DNA of 64,000 nucleotides from Pelagihabitans pacificus (GTDB taxonomy: Bacteria > Bacteroidota > Bacteroidia > Flavobacteriales > Flavobacteriaceae). The notes beneath the pieces are model-generated. The model made no database searches. It had not been told where the DNA came from and saw nothing but the letters and a program-made list of their open reading frames with translations. Location of the stretch: the NCBI RefSeq assembly GCF_009371985.2, contig NZ_VIKU02000001.1, positions 806,001 through 870,000 of the forward strand. Reading direction: 5' to 3'. A program made the translations under genes and the position numbers. Positions 44,163 to 53,052 of this stretch are shown one piece after another; positions within the stretch are counted from its first letter, which is position 1; every line of letters starts with the position of its first letter.

Positions 44163-45398
44163 GTGTTCACATTCTACAATCTAATCGTTCACATTTCATG
44201 GTTCTTCCTGAAAATTATGGCACCCTTCAGTGGAAAAATGAAACTTTTTGTACAAGGCAGAAAGCAGGCTTTGGCAGTTCTTAGGGAACGTATTCTAGAA
44301 ACAGACCGAGTCTTCTGGATGCACGCGGCATCGCTGGGTGAATTTGAACAAGGTCTTCCGATCGTGGAAAAACTGAAAGTTGCCTACCCCTCCCACAAAT
44401 TTCTGATCACCTTTTTTTCCCCTTCGGGCTATGAAGTGAAAAAGAATACCCAAGTTGCCGATATAGTTACCTACCTTCCAATGGATACCCGAGAAAATGT
44501 TGCATCGTTCCTACAGATTGTCAGGCCCGAATTGGCCATCTTCGTCAAATACGAGATTTGGCCCAATTATTTAAAGGCATTGAAGGATAAAAAGATACCG
44601 ACAGTTTTGATATCGGCGCTCTTCAAAAAAAAACAAATCTATTTCAAGGGCTATGGTGGGTTTATGCGAAATTCCTTAAGATCGTTTTCCCACATTTTTG
44701 TGCAGAACGATACTTCGGAAGCACTTTTGAAATCGATAGGCATTGCTCAGGTCACCGTGAGTGGGGACACCCGGTTAGACAGGGTCTCCGAAATTTTGGA
44801 AAGGGATAATACCCTCGATTTTATGGATATCTTTAAGAAAGACAAGCTGTGCTTCGTAGCCGGAAGCACCTGGCCCGAAGATGAATCGATTCTCATCGAC
44901 TACATCAACCACGCCCCCAAGCGACTCAAGTATGTGCTTGCCCCTCACACCATAAAGAAAGATAAAATATTGGGTCTTGCCGGATCCCTAACCAAAAAAA
45001 CGGTTCTATATTCCAAGATGGATCTCGATTCCCTAGGCGACTATGAGGTATTGATTGTAGACCATATCGGGGTATTGACGAAGATTTACCACTATGCCGA
45101 TATTGCCTACGTCGGCGGGGCGTTTGCGACGGGTCTGCACAATACCATGGAACCGGCAGTTTTTGGGATTCCGGTGATCATAGGTCCGCAATACAGCGGT
45201 TTTCGCGAAGCAGAGGAACTGGTCTCGAAAAAAGGCATTATATCAATAACCGACAAATGGGGCTTTGGTGAAGTCATGAAAAAAATGCTCGACGATCCTG
45301 AGTTCCGGAGAAAAACAGGCCTAATCAATGCGTATTACATCTCGGAAAATAAGGGGGCAAGCATCCAAATCATGGACCGTCTACGTACATTACTCTGA
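44163..45398 (+). CDS. waaA: 3-deoxy-D-manno-octulosonic acid (Kdo) transferase
   Basis: About 411 residues from a GTG at 44163, where the family N-terminus (FTFYNLIVHISWFFLKI) begins; the open frame runs 37 codons further up but that part overlaps the divergent gene's promoter region. Adds Kdo to lipid A precursor at the inner membrane. GT-B fold signatures: FWMHAASLGEFEQGLPIVEKL, ITFFSPSGYEV, LAIFVKYEIWPNYL, VAGSTWPEDESIL, and the sugar-nucleotide site IAYVGGAFATGLHNTMEPAVFGIPVIIGP. Full length. Confidence 0.93.
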   Translation: MFTFYNLIVHISWFFLKIMAPFSGKMKLFVQGRKQALAVLRERILETDRVFWMHAASLGEFEQGLPIVEKLKVAYPSHKFLITFFSPSGYEVKKNTQVADIVTYLPMDTRENVASFLQIVRPELAIFVKYEIWPNYLKALKDKKIPTVLISALFKKKQIYFKGYGGFMRNSLRSFSHIFVQNDTSEALLKSIGIAQVTVSGDTRLDRVSEILERDNTLDFMDIFKKDKLCFVAGSTWPEDESILIDYINHAPKRLKYVLAPHTIKKDKILGLAGSLTKKTVLYSKMDLDSLGDYEVLIVDHIGVLTKIYHYADIAYVGGAFATGLHNTMEPAVFGIPVIIGPQYSGFREAEELVSKKGIISITDKWGFGEVMKKMLDDPEFRRKTGLINAYYISENKGASIQIMDRLRTLL

Positions 45399-45418
45399 TG
45401 TAATGATTCAATGTGACC

Positions 45419-45643
45419 ATGCGTTTTTCCCGGATTTTATTGGTTTTTTTGGTTTTCTTCATAGGTGCTTGCAACCCTTTTGGTAAAGGGGGTCAACAAG
45501 CAGCACCTGAAGAGGAGCCCTTTCGGAAAAGAGACGATGTCGAGTTGCAAAGGATGAAGCGCGAAAAAGATTCGCTCCGCCGACCATCGATCAAAAAAAG
45601 AAAACCAAAAGCTTCGGATACCTTAAAACCAAAAAGAGCCTAG
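45419..45643 (+). CDS. Small lipoprotein, 74 residues
   Basis: Starts at the ATG at 45419 (a GTG two codons earlier is also open). Signal and lipobox MRFSRILLVFLVFFIGAC, then NPFGKGG and a highly charged Lys/Arg/Glu-rich tail (RMKREKDSLRRPSIKKRKPK) likely disordered. It begins 20 bases after waaA and probably shares its transcript. No family recognised; the basic tail could contact lipid A phosphates or peptidoglycan, which is only a guess. Confidence 0.65.
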   Translation: MRFSRILLVFLVFFIGACNPFGKGGQQAAPEEEPFRKRDDVELQRMKREKDSLRRPSIKKRKPKASDTLKPKRA

Positions 45644-45766
45644 TTTGGTTGCTCTCGAATTTTCCCTATTCGACTTCTGAAATTAAAAATGCAACTTCAA
45701 AATGATGCCGATGAAATACGGTTCGTTATTTTTAGCTAGATTTACGAAAACCAACAAACCTAGCTG

Positions 45767-47113
45767 ATGAATTCCAAACTTTTTCGAATTTCCCTTACCG
45801 CTGCCCTATCCGGATTTTTATTTGGTTTCGATACCGTAGTGATCAGTGGGGCCAACCTTCCCATCAAGGAACTTTGGGACACTTCTCCTTGGTTTCACGG
45901 TACCTTTATCATGTCGATGGCCCTTTGGGGAACGGTCATCGGTTCACTTCTTGGAGGAATCCCCTGCGATCGTTTTGGAAGAAAGAAAACACTCTTTTGG
46001 ATCGGTGTACTCTACGCTATCTCCGCCCTGGGCTCCGGCTTGGCAACCGACCCGTATATGTTTTCGTTCTTCAGATTCATTGGAGGTTTGGGCGTAGGTG
46101 CCTCCTCCGTTGCGGCCCCTATCTATATTTCGGAAATCTCATCACCCGAAAACAGAGGCAAACTGGGAGCACTCTATCAATTCAACCTGGTACTTGGTAT
46201 TTTAATAGCCTTCATATCGAACTATTTGCTCAAGGGTGTAGGCGGCGAAAACGATTGGCGCTTTATGTTGGGCATAGAGGCCATCCCGGCTATTATCTAT
46301 ACAATCATGGTCATCAGTATCCCCAATAGCCCACGATGGTTGGCCATCACCAAGCAAGATGAAGCAGGTGCGTTAAAAACGCTACGATTCCTTTTTACGG
46401 AGCAAGAGGCTCAGGAGAAATTGAAGGAAATCGAAGAGCATAATCCCGAAACGGTCGAAAAGGAAAGATTGTTTTCTGGCAAATATTCGGTGCCGCTCAT
46501 GCTGGCCTTTTTATTGGCCTTCTTTAATCAACTTTCGGGTATTAATTTTGTACTCTATTACGCCCCGGAAATTTTGGAAAGGGCGGGGCTTGCCGCCCAG
46601 GAGTCGCTGTTTAGTTCTATTTCCATAGGAATCGTGAACTTGATTTTCACCTTCGTCGGGGTGCGCCTGATCGATAAGTTGGGCCGAAAGCAGTTGATGA
46701 AAATCGGTTCAATAGGTTATATTCTTAGTTTGGCCATGGTAGGTTGGTGTTTTTATACCTCGGCCAGCTCTATGTTGTTGCTCACTTTCGTATTGATTTT
46801 CATAGCCTCGCATGCTGTTGGACAGGGCGCTGTCATATGGGTCTTTATCTCGGAAATCTTTCCCAATAAGGTTAGGGCCTACGGACAGTCATGGGGTACG
46901 GGGACACATTGGGTATTCGCTGCCATTATCACATTGATAACTCCCATTTTTCTCGATGAGGACAAAGGTATCTTCAAAGAGAACCCTTGGCCTATATTCA
47001 TCTTCTTTGCAGGAATGATGGTCTTGCAACTACTTTGGGTTCTCTTTAAAATGCCGGAAACCAAAGGGGTATCCCTGGAGGAACTGAGCGACATCTTAAG
47101 TCGAAAGAAATAG
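45767..47113 (+). CDS. Sugar porter (MFS) family transporter
   Basis: 448 residues, twelve membrane helices. Signatures of the sugar porter family: SGFLFGFDTVVISGA (helix 1), GGIPCDRFGRKKTLFW (RxGRR type loop), PIYISEISSPENRGKLGALYQFNLVLGI (PESPR-type block start), NSPRWLAI, and in the second half FFNQLSGINFVLYYAPEIL and DKLGRKQLM. A proton-coupled or facilitated hexose/pentose uptake carrier in the inner membrane. No sugar kinase or regulator is adjacent, so the substrate cannot be assigned. Confidence 0.92.
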   Translation: MNSKLFRISLTAALSGFLFGFDTVVISGANLPIKELWDTSPWFHGTFIMSMALWGTVIGSLLGGIPCDRFGRKKTLFWIGVLYAISALGSGLATDPYMFSFFRFIGGLGVGASSVAAPIYISEISSPENRGKLGALYQFNLVLGILIAFISNYLLKGVGGENDWRFMLGIEAIPAIIYTIMVISIPNSPRWLAITKQDEAGALKTLRFLFTEQEAQEKLKEIEEHNPETVEKERLFSGKYSVPLMLAFLLAFFNQLSGINFVLYYAPEILERAGLAAQESLFSSISIGIVNLIFTFVGVRLIDKLGRKQLMKIGSIGYILSLAMVGWCFYTSASSMLLLTFVLIFIASHAVGQGAVIWVFISEIFPNKVRAYGQSWGTGTHWVFAAIITLITPIFLDEDKGIFKENPWPIFIFFAGMMVLQLLWVLFKMPETKGVSLEELSDILSRKK

Positions 47114-47263
47114 CCCCTATCGTTTGTACATCAGCAGTTTATCGAAAAAATCGGTCACACATCGAGCACATATACTTAAAATGGGGTCTTTGGTCGAAAT
47201 ATTGGATAAAAATCTGGATTCGAAGCCAAAAATTCCGTAATTTACAAGGTAAATAACACAAAT

Positions 47264-47392
47264 ATGGAACGTGAAATTACTTTTGGTGAAAGAGTTCTCA
47301 ACGGTTTCCTGAGTGTAATGGTAGTCGTACTGGTCGGCATTTTATTGTCAGTAGTCGTTGCCCTTATTCTTTGGGCCTTCGGGTTCTTTTAG
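47264..47392 (+). CDS. 42-residue single-helix membrane protein
   Basis: ATG at 47264, TAG at 47390-47392. Sequence starts MEREITFGERVLNGFLSVMV and continues VVLVGILLSVVVALILWAFG, FF: a short charged N-terminus and one long hydrophobic helix. Codon use resembles the neighbours and a terminator follows 76 bases after the stop. Too short for ordinary gene-calling. Homologues were not checked; it could be a small regulatory membrane peptide. Confidence 0.5.
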   Translation: MEREITFGERVLNGFLSVMVVVLVGILLSVVVALILWAFGFF

Positions 47393-47468
47393 ACCATCGA
47401 TTTTAGTTCCCCAAAAGATCTTATGCCCCTATTTATTGTTTTTTAATTAGATTTTGACAAATGCCATG

Positions 47469-47497
47469 AAGCCTCACTTTGCCAGTGGGGCTTTTTT
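47469..47497 (+). terminator. Terminator after the small membrane protein
   Basis: 10-base stem AAGCCTCACT / AGTGGGGCTT (one G-U pair), TTGCC loop, then T run to 47497. The following 250 bases (47498-47747) hold no gene that I can support. Confidence 0.85.
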
Positions 47498-47747
47498 ATG
47501 GACCACAATTGAGTAAGAGACACTTTTTCCGTTACCTTTTGGTTCTTAAGCAGTATATCCTTTCAAAGGGACCCCCAGGGAACCATCACCGGGTTTTTCG
47601 TCAAGCAGGATGGTATCCGCAATTTATGGTTCGAGCGTTTAAAACAACCTATCTGATACTACCAGTGGGACTAGCTCATCAAAGATTGTTCGTCTTTTTT
47701 GTGATTGTTAAACAAAAAGCCTTTCTACAAATAGGGTAACCGCCATA

Positions 47748-49127
47748 CTAGTTTTGAGACTGGGCTTCCTTGATGCCATCCAATATCCAGGGCATCAGCT
47801 CGGAAATTGTTGGATGTACCAGTACTACCTCGCGGTAATTGCGACACTCAATGCCGCTATGCATAATGGCCGCGAACATGTTGATGATTTCATCCCCGTT
47901 GACCCCAAGGATTGAGGCCCCGAGAATCAGATCCGTCTCACCATCCACTAAAAGTTTGGTAAAACCCTTGGTTTCGGACATTTCCTTCGCTCTACTTATC
48001 TTACTATGCGGATGGGTGGATTTCAATACCTTTTTACCCGATTTCAACGCTTCTTTTTCACTCATTCCCACCCGTCCTAAAGGAGGGTCAGTGAACAAGC
48101 CGTAGATGGGTATGCGTTGCGAAATCGTGCGGGTACCGCCAAATAGCTTGTCCAACACAATCTCTGCATCGTTCACCGAAGTATGTGTAAAGGCTCCCTC
48201 CCCATTCACGTCTCCCAGAGCATACACTCCCTCGACCCCTGTGCTACAAAAGTCATCAACTTGAATGTAGCCTCTTTCGTCAGTCTCTATCGAGGTGTGT
48301 TCCAATCCGATTGTATCGCTATTGGGAATACGACCTACCGCCAACAACAAATCGGAGCCCGCTATTGCTTGCCGGTCTCCGTCTTTTTCCACAACCAGTT
48401 CAATGCCATCCACCCCTTCCGAAACAGAAACCGCTTCTGCATTGTATAGAATTTTAATGCCCTCATCCGTCAATATCTTATCGATTCCATCGGCCACATC
48501 TTCATCTTCCCTTGGCATCAACTGCCCTCCCCTCTGTACTATGGTCACCTCACAACCGAATCTTCTATAGACTTGGGAGAACTCCACTCCGATGTATCCT
48601 CCCCCAATGATTATTAGATGTTTTGGCAGTTCCAATTTTTCCAAAAGTCTGGCGCTATCCATCCAAAATACCTCATCAATTCCAGCAATTTCTGGGACTC
48701 GGGGACGCGTTCCCACATTGATATAGATATGCTCTCCACGAATTTGTTCTTTGCCAACCTGAAGTGTCTTGTCACTCACAAATTCGCCCTGGACCTGATA
48801 GAAATCCACATTCTCCGTATTTTCGATCCAATTCCTTAATCCAGTACTACTATCGTTTCGGATTTTGTTCATTCTACTTCGAATGGCCGGAAAATCTACT
48901 TCCACATCTGAGCTTTTAAAGCCGAATTCCGAGCCCCTTCTAGCCATATGAATGGCACGCGCACTTGCCACCAAGGCTTTGGTGGGGGTACATCCGTAAT
49001 TCACGCAGCTGCCTCCGACTTTATTCTTTTCGATAACTGCGATAGAATCTCCAGTGGATATCAATCTTCCCAATAGGGTTCCGGTAGCCTGGCCGGTACC
49101 CAGAATGATATGGTCGTATGTCTTCAT
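47748..49127 (-). CDS. FAD-dependent pyridine nucleotide-disulfide oxidoreductase (MerA/Lpd-like)
   Basis: 459 residues. FAD-binding IILGTGQATGTLLGRL; redox-active disulfide GGSCVNYGCTPTKALVA (Cys-x4-Cys); NAD(P)-binding IIIGGGYIGVEFSQVYRRFG; second FAD segment GVYALGDVNGEGAFTHTSVNDA; C-terminal dimer domain with VHPTISELM. The conserved His-x4-Glu pair (HPTISE) completes the catalytic set. Lacks the C-terminal Cys pair and HMA domain of mercuric reductase, so resistance to mercury should not be assumed; a soluble disulfide or quinone reductase is more likely. Confidence 0.88.
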   Translation of the reverse strand: MKTYDHIILGTGQATGTLLGRLISTGDSIAVIEKNKVGGSCVNYGCTPTKALVASARAIHMARRGSEFGFKSSDVEVDFPAIRSRMNKIRNDSSTGLRNWIENTENVDFYQVQGEFVSDKTLQVGKEQIRGEHIYINVGTRPRVPEIAGIDEVFWMDSARLLEKLELPKHLIIIGGGYIGVEFSQVYRRFGCEVTIVQRGGQLMPREDEDVADGIDKILTDEGIKILYNAEAVSVSEGVDGIELVVEKDGDRQAIAGSDLLLAVGRIPNSDTIGLEHTSIETDERGYIQVDDFCSTGVEGVYALGDVNGEGAFTHTSVNDAEIVLDKLFGGTRTISQRIPIYGLFTDPPLGRVGMSEKEALKSGKKVLKSTHPHSKISRAKEMSETKGFTKLLVDGETDLILGASILGVNGDEIINMFAAIMHSGIECRNYREVVLVHPTISELMPWILDGIKEAQSQN

Positions 49128-49263
49128 TGAAATGAATGGTTATTGCAGGTATAAGGTACAAATTCGTGGGATGATTGCGAATTTTCCGTTGGTTGCATGT
49201 ACCATTGTTCCTTATTTGCGATAGGAATCGGTAAAGTGAAATGCCGCGTAGCTGTTCTAAATT

Positions 49264-50001
49264 TCACTGTTTTTTTTGATTCTCGATAAGGTCTTCCACC
49301 GTGTCGATCAGCTCTTCCAACTCATCCACAATGTGTTTCCCGTTCAATAGACCCGATGAATGAACCGATGATCTTGTCACATTGTTGGTCACTGCCAAAA
49401 CATGCATTTTAGCAGAGAGTCCGGCCCTTATACCATTTACCGAATCCTCGATGACCAGGCATTCATTCGCATCGATACCAAGCTCATCCTTGGCTTTAAG
49501 ATAAATTTCAGGGTTCGGTTTTCCTTCTCGCACATCATCACGGGTCAAAATAAAATCCAACGCATCTCGAATCCCCATTAATTCGACAATTCTGTTGACT
49601 TCCCTGCGATGCGACATCGTGGCCAATACCACCCTAAAGTCCTCGGCATGCATTTTAAATAAGAGTCCCAGGTTGTATGGACAAAAATGCGAGGATAAGA
49701 GTTCGACATCGTCCAAGATTTCATGGTAGATGGACAACCTTTTTTTGATAAGTCTATCCTGCAAGTATTCCGAATCCCCATTATCGAGCCCTGCCTGAAG
49801 TTGCCCTCGAAATTCTTCGTACAGTCCCACTACCACCTCTCGTCTTGACAACCCTACATATTTCCCGAAGACATCCATCACGGCTTCTTCCGCAACAGTT
49901 TTGTTCGTGAGAAAATGAATCGCCTTTGCATATGAGGTTGCCTTGAGTACTTCGGTCTGGACCAAGGTACCGTCCAGGTCAAAAATCACCGCTTTTATCA
50001 T
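49264..50001 (-). CDS. HAD-family phosphatase (beta-phosphoglucomutase-like)
   Basis: 245 residues. Motif I FDLDGTLVQTE (nucleophile Asp), motif II VVLATMSHRRE (Thr/Ser), motif III Lys in REGKPNPEIYLKA, motif IV ECLVIEDSVNGIRAGLSAKM. The alpha-helical cap between motifs I and II marks subclass I, which includes phosphoglucomutases, phosphoglycolate phosphatases and 2-deoxyglucose-6-phosphatase. The neighbour rpiA on the other strand suggests sugar-phosphate substrates, but that is positional inference only. Confidence 0.85.
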   Translation of the reverse strand: MIKAVIFDLDGTLVQTEVLKATSYAKAIHFLTNKTVAEEAVMDVFGKYVGLSRREVVVGLYEEFRGQLQAGLDNGDSEYLQDRLIKKRLSIYHEILDDVELLSSHFCPYNLGLLFKMHAEDFRVVLATMSHRREVNRIVELMGIRDALDFILTRDDVREGKPNPEIYLKAKDELGIDANECLVIEDSVNGIRAGLSAKMHVLAVTNNVTRSSVHSSGLLNGKHIVDELEELIDTVEDLIENQKKQ

Positions 50002-50067
50002 TGTTACAATGTTACCAAAATATGTCCAATTTTACTGCAAAATGCAGTTTTGCCCGTAATAAAACCA

Positions 50068-50096
50068 TTGAGGGACTACAATTCTGCTTACATTCG
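50068..50096 (+). promoter_or_regulatory. Candidate promoter for rpiA
   Basis: ATTG (50067-50070), 18 bases, then TACATTCG (50089-50096), one base off TAnnTTTG. The predicted start lies about 30 bases before the rpiA ATG. Confidence 0.45.
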
Positions 50097-50131
50097 TATT
50101 CAACACAGTTTTTCCCTACAAACGTGTTTTC

Positions 50132-50827
50132 ATGAAATCGACCTATGTTGAAAACGAGAAAGAATTGGCGGCCGTTCATGCGACCGCTATGGTTAAAAAC
50201 GGGATGATCGTAGGTCTCGGTTCCGGATCAACCTCGGCCTATATGATTAAAGAGCTAGGAGAGAACGTAAAAAAAGGCCTCGCCATTACCGGAGTACCTT
50301 CTTCAAAGAAAACCGCACAATTGGCACAAGAGGTAGGCATCCCGATAATTACTTTGGAGGAGGCGGGTTTTTTGGATATCAATATCGACGGCGCCGATGA
50401 ATTTGACACCGAATTTCGTTTGATCAAGGGCGGTGGTGGCGCACTTTTGCGGGAAAAAATACTCGCGGACAATTCGAGGTTCAATGTGATTATTGCCGAT
50501 TCAAGTAAGCAAGTAAGCAAGTTGGGTGCTTATAAACTGCCTTTGGAGGCTATTCCCTTTGCTACTGCGAACATCATCAAAAAGCTAACGGGAATGCACT
50601 TAAAACCCATGTTAAGACAAACAAACGGGGAGACCTATAAAACCGATGAAAATAACTTCATTGTGGATATTGATATCTCGGACATTCGAGACCTCGAAAA
50701 ATTAAATCGGAATCTTCTTCACATTCCCGGTGTGGTGGAAACCGGTCTTTTCCTTGAATCAACAGACATTATCATAATGGGCAAGAGGGATAAAATAGTC
50801 GTTTTCAATGCGAAAGAGTCGAGTTAA
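50132..50827 (+). CDS. rpiA: Ribose-5-phosphate isomerase A
   Basis: 231 residues. Interconverts ribose-5-phosphate and ribulose-5-phosphate. Signatures: GLGSGSTSAYMIKEL (phosphate binding), GVPSSKKTAQLAQEVGIP, DGADEFDTEFRLIKGGGGALLREKI (catalytic Asp/Glu) and DSSKQVSKLG. Full length. Divergent from the HAD phosphatase; a Crp/Fnr gene follows 67 bases downstream. Confidence 0.96.
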   Translation: MKSTYVENEKELAAVHATAMVKNGMIVGLGSGSTSAYMIKELGENVKKGLAITGVPSSKKTAQLAQEVGIPIITLEEAGFLDINIDGADEFDTEFRLIKGGGGALLREKILADNSRFNVIIADSSKQVSKLGAYKLPLEAIPFATANIIKKLTGMHLKPMLRQTNGETYKTDENNFIVDIDISDIRDLEKLNRNLLHIPGVVETGLFLESTDIIIMGKRDKIVVFNAKESS

Positions 50828-50894
50828 TTTTCTTAGTTTTAGGTAAAACATTTACGACTACACCTATACGATAAGGCGTTCTGATGGCCATCAT

Positions 50895-51476
50895 ATGCAC
50901 CCCCTGCATCAACATATCAATAAACACGTAGCACTTGGCGAGAATGATTTCAAGAGGGTGTTGCGGCTGTTCCATGGTATCGAAGTCAAGAAAGGGTATC
51001 GGTTGATCGATCAAGGAACTATTGTAAAACATCAGCATTTTGTATTGAACGGTTGCCTTAGGACCTACATGGTTGATGCCGACGGCAAGGAACATACCAT
51101 TCAGTTCGCTATTGAAAATTGGTGGGTCAGCGACTATATTTCTTATTATAAAAATATTCCCTCCGTTTTGATTGTTGAGTGTCTAGAAGATTCTGAGTTG
51201 CTAAAAATCCATGTGGATGACTTACACCAATTGTTCGAAGAACTTCCACAAGTCGAGCGGTTCTTTAGAAAGCAATTGGAAAATGCCTTTGTCGCTTTTC
51301 AGATGCGAATTCTATCCAGTCTACATCTAACGGCCGAAAAGCGGTATGACCTCTTTGTCAAAAACTATCCCGATTTGGGACAGCGGGTCAAAAATTATCA
51401 GATTGCCTCTTATTTGGGCATTACACCGGAAAGTCTGAGTCGCTTGAGAAAGCAGCGAATCGCCTCCGAGCAGTAA
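50895..51476 (+). CDS. Crp/Fnr family transcriptional regulator
   Basis: 193 residues. Cyclic-nucleotide-binding-like beta barrel (FHGIEVKKGYRLIDQGTIVKHQHFVLNGCLRTY), dimerisation helix (RFFRKQLENAFVAFQMRIL) and a C-terminal winged helix (KNYQIASYLGITPESLSRLRKQR). No Fnr-type Cys cluster, so iron-sulfur sensing is unlikely. The gene lies 108 bases before a YqhD-like alcohol dehydrogenase on the same strand, a pairing suggesting that it controls aldehyde or alcohol metabolism. The effector is unknown. Confidence 0.88.
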   Translation: MHPLHQHINKHVALGENDFKRVLRLFHGIEVKKGYRLIDQGTIVKHQHFVLNGCLRTYMVDADGKEHTIQFAIENWWVSDYISYYKNIPSVLIVECLEDSELLKIHVDDLHQLFEELPQVERFFRKQLENAFVAFQMRILSSLHLTAEKRYDLFVKNYPDLGQRVKNYQIASYLGITPESLSRLRKQRIASEQ

Positions 51477-51481
51477 AAAAT

Positions 51482-51491
51482 AACGTACGTT
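51482..51491. promoter_or_regulatory. Palindrome between the Crp/Fnr gene and the alcohol dehydrogenase
   Basis: AACGTACGTT is a perfect 10-base palindrome five bases after the regulator's stop, about 95 bases before the dehydrogenase start. A second, looser inverted repeat (TGAT ... ATCA) follows. Either may be an operator; it is also short enough to occur by chance. Confidence 0.3.
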
Positions 51492-51584
51492 GATTTCTTA
51501 CCATACATCAATTTTTTATCCATGTCAAATATTCAATTTTGGCAGGGTAAATAAAATTTCAGTGCAATTAGAAAAATATACACG

Positions 51585-52745
51585 ATGAGAAACTTTGAAT
51601 TATACGTGCCCACGAAGATGATTTTTGGGGAGGGAGAAATCAAAAAGTTGGCTGCCGAAGTGCCAAGCGATAAAAAGATATTATTATTATATGGAGGCGG
51701 AAGCATCAAAAAGAATGGTATTTACGATCAGGTCGTTGCGGCGCTAAAAGATCATGATTTTATCGAGTTTTCGGGAATCGAGGCCAATCCTGAATATACG
51801 ACACTTCTGAAAGCATTGGAAATAATCAATAAAGAGGACGTTGGGTATATGCTGGCGGTCGGAGGAGGTTCCGTTATCGATGGGACAAAATTTTTGGCTT
51901 CGGCCGCATTGTACGAAGGAGATACGCCTTGGGATATTCTCTCCAAAAGGATACGAACCTTTAAGGGCCTCCCCTTTGGTACTGTACTGACCTTACCCGC
52001 CACCGGGAGCGAGATGAACAGTGGTGCCGTGGTCAGCCGCTCTGAAACAAACGAAAAGTTGGTGATGGGCGGACCTGGTCTGTTCCCCGAGTTTTCAATC
52101 TGTGATCCCACGGTTGTACGAAGCATTCCGAAAAGGCAGCTGGCAAACGGTCTGGCCGATGCCTTCACCCATGTTTTGGAGCAGTATATGACCTACCCTG
52201 CCGATGCCCCGCTGCAGGATCGATTCTCGGAGTCCATTTTACAGACCTTACTCGAAATTGCGCCAGCAGTGATGAAAGACCCGAACGACTATAAGGCCGC
52301 TTCCAATTTTATGTGGTGCTGCACCATGGCCCTCAACGGGTATATACAGAAGGGAGTGCCTACCGATTGGAGCGTTCACATGATCGCCCATGAGCTTACT
52401 GCCTTTTACGGAATAGATCACGCCCGTACGTTGGCGATTATACTTCCTAGTGCCTACACAAAGAAGTTTGAACAGAAAAAAGCCAAACTTGCGCAATATG
52501 CGGAACGTGTATTCAATCTACAATCGGGAACTATGGAGGAAAAAGCCAAAAAAGCTATTGAAAAAACCGAAGAATTTTATCAGTCATTGGGCATACAGAC
52601 CCGCTTGCGCGCCTATACGGATGCCTATGACGGATTTTCACAAACGGTGGCCAAAAGTCTTACCGAACATGGGTTGACAGCACTTGGGGAGCATCAGGAC
52701 ATTACCCCTGAAGTCGCCGCGGAAATTGTGGAGATGGCTTACTAG
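51585..52745 (+). CDS. Iron-containing alcohol dehydrogenase (YqhD-like)
   Basis: 386 residues. Group III NADPH-dependent dehydrogenase that reduces aldehydes. Cofactor loop YMLAVGGGSVIDGTKF, LTLPATGSEMNSGAVVS, and the metal site ANGLADAFTHVLEQYM (Asp, His) with HMIAHELTAFYGIDHARTLAIILPS (two His). N-terminus RNFELYVPTKMIFGEGEI matches YqhD/BDH proteins, which clear methylglyoxal and other short aldehydes. The upstream Crp/Fnr gene likely regulates it. The 307 bases after the stop hold only the fpg promoter. Confidence 0.93.
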   Translation: MRNFELYVPTKMIFGEGEIKKLAAEVPSDKKILLLYGGGSIKKNGIYDQVVAALKDHDFIEFSGIEANPEYTTLLKALEIINKEDVGYMLAVGGGSVIDGTKFLASAALYEGDTPWDILSKRIRTFKGLPFGTVLTLPATGSEMNSGAVVSRSETNEKLVMGGPGLFPEFSICDPTVVRSIPKRQLANGLADAFTHVLEQYMTYPADAPLQDRFSESILQTLLEIAPAVMKDPNDYKAASNFMWCCTMALNGYIQKGVPTDWSVHMIAHELTAFYGIDHARTLAIILPSAYTKKFEQKKAKLAQYAERVFNLQSGTMEEKAKKAIEKTEEFYQSLGIQTRLRAYTDAYDGFSQTVAKSLTEHGLTALGEHQDITPEVAAEIVEMAY

Positions 52746-52978
52746 GTAAACACATTGACAAAAGGAGTCGGTAGTGTACCCCAATAGTATGACTTTCACC
52801 AAACAGGAAGTGGCTATACCTTGTGGTCACAGCTCGATACGAAAGTTTCTATTTCGTGATATTTCAATTTTGGCAAAACCGTTCAAAGTCTGTATCAAGA
52901 TTTCTGCCAATATCACTGAAACTTCTTTTTAGGGTTAACAGAACGTTTATCCATGTGGCCAAATAGCATCCTCAGCAT

Positions 52979-53013
52979 TTTGGTCAAAAAAAGAAATACA
53001 TTTTCTAAATTTG
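52979..53013 (+). promoter_or_regulatory. Candidate promoter for the Fpg/Nei glycosylase gene
   Basis: TTTG (52979-52982) and TAAATTTG (53006-53013), a perfect -7 element, but the 23-base spacer is longer than usual. The -7 end is about 40 bases before the ATG at 53053. The stretch 52746-52978 shows no gene. Confidence 0.45.
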
Positions 53014-53052
53014 CAAACAGCGGATAAAAAACTATATCCACAAACCCAAGAA

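Noticed and set aside
47479-47739. 86-residue plus-strand frame
   Set aside because: Starts inside a terminator stem at a TTG and has no signal of selection.
47748-49127. Mercuric reductase
   Set aside because: The CVNYGC motif is shared by many disulfide oxidoreductases; the C-terminal Cys pair and other mer genes are missing.
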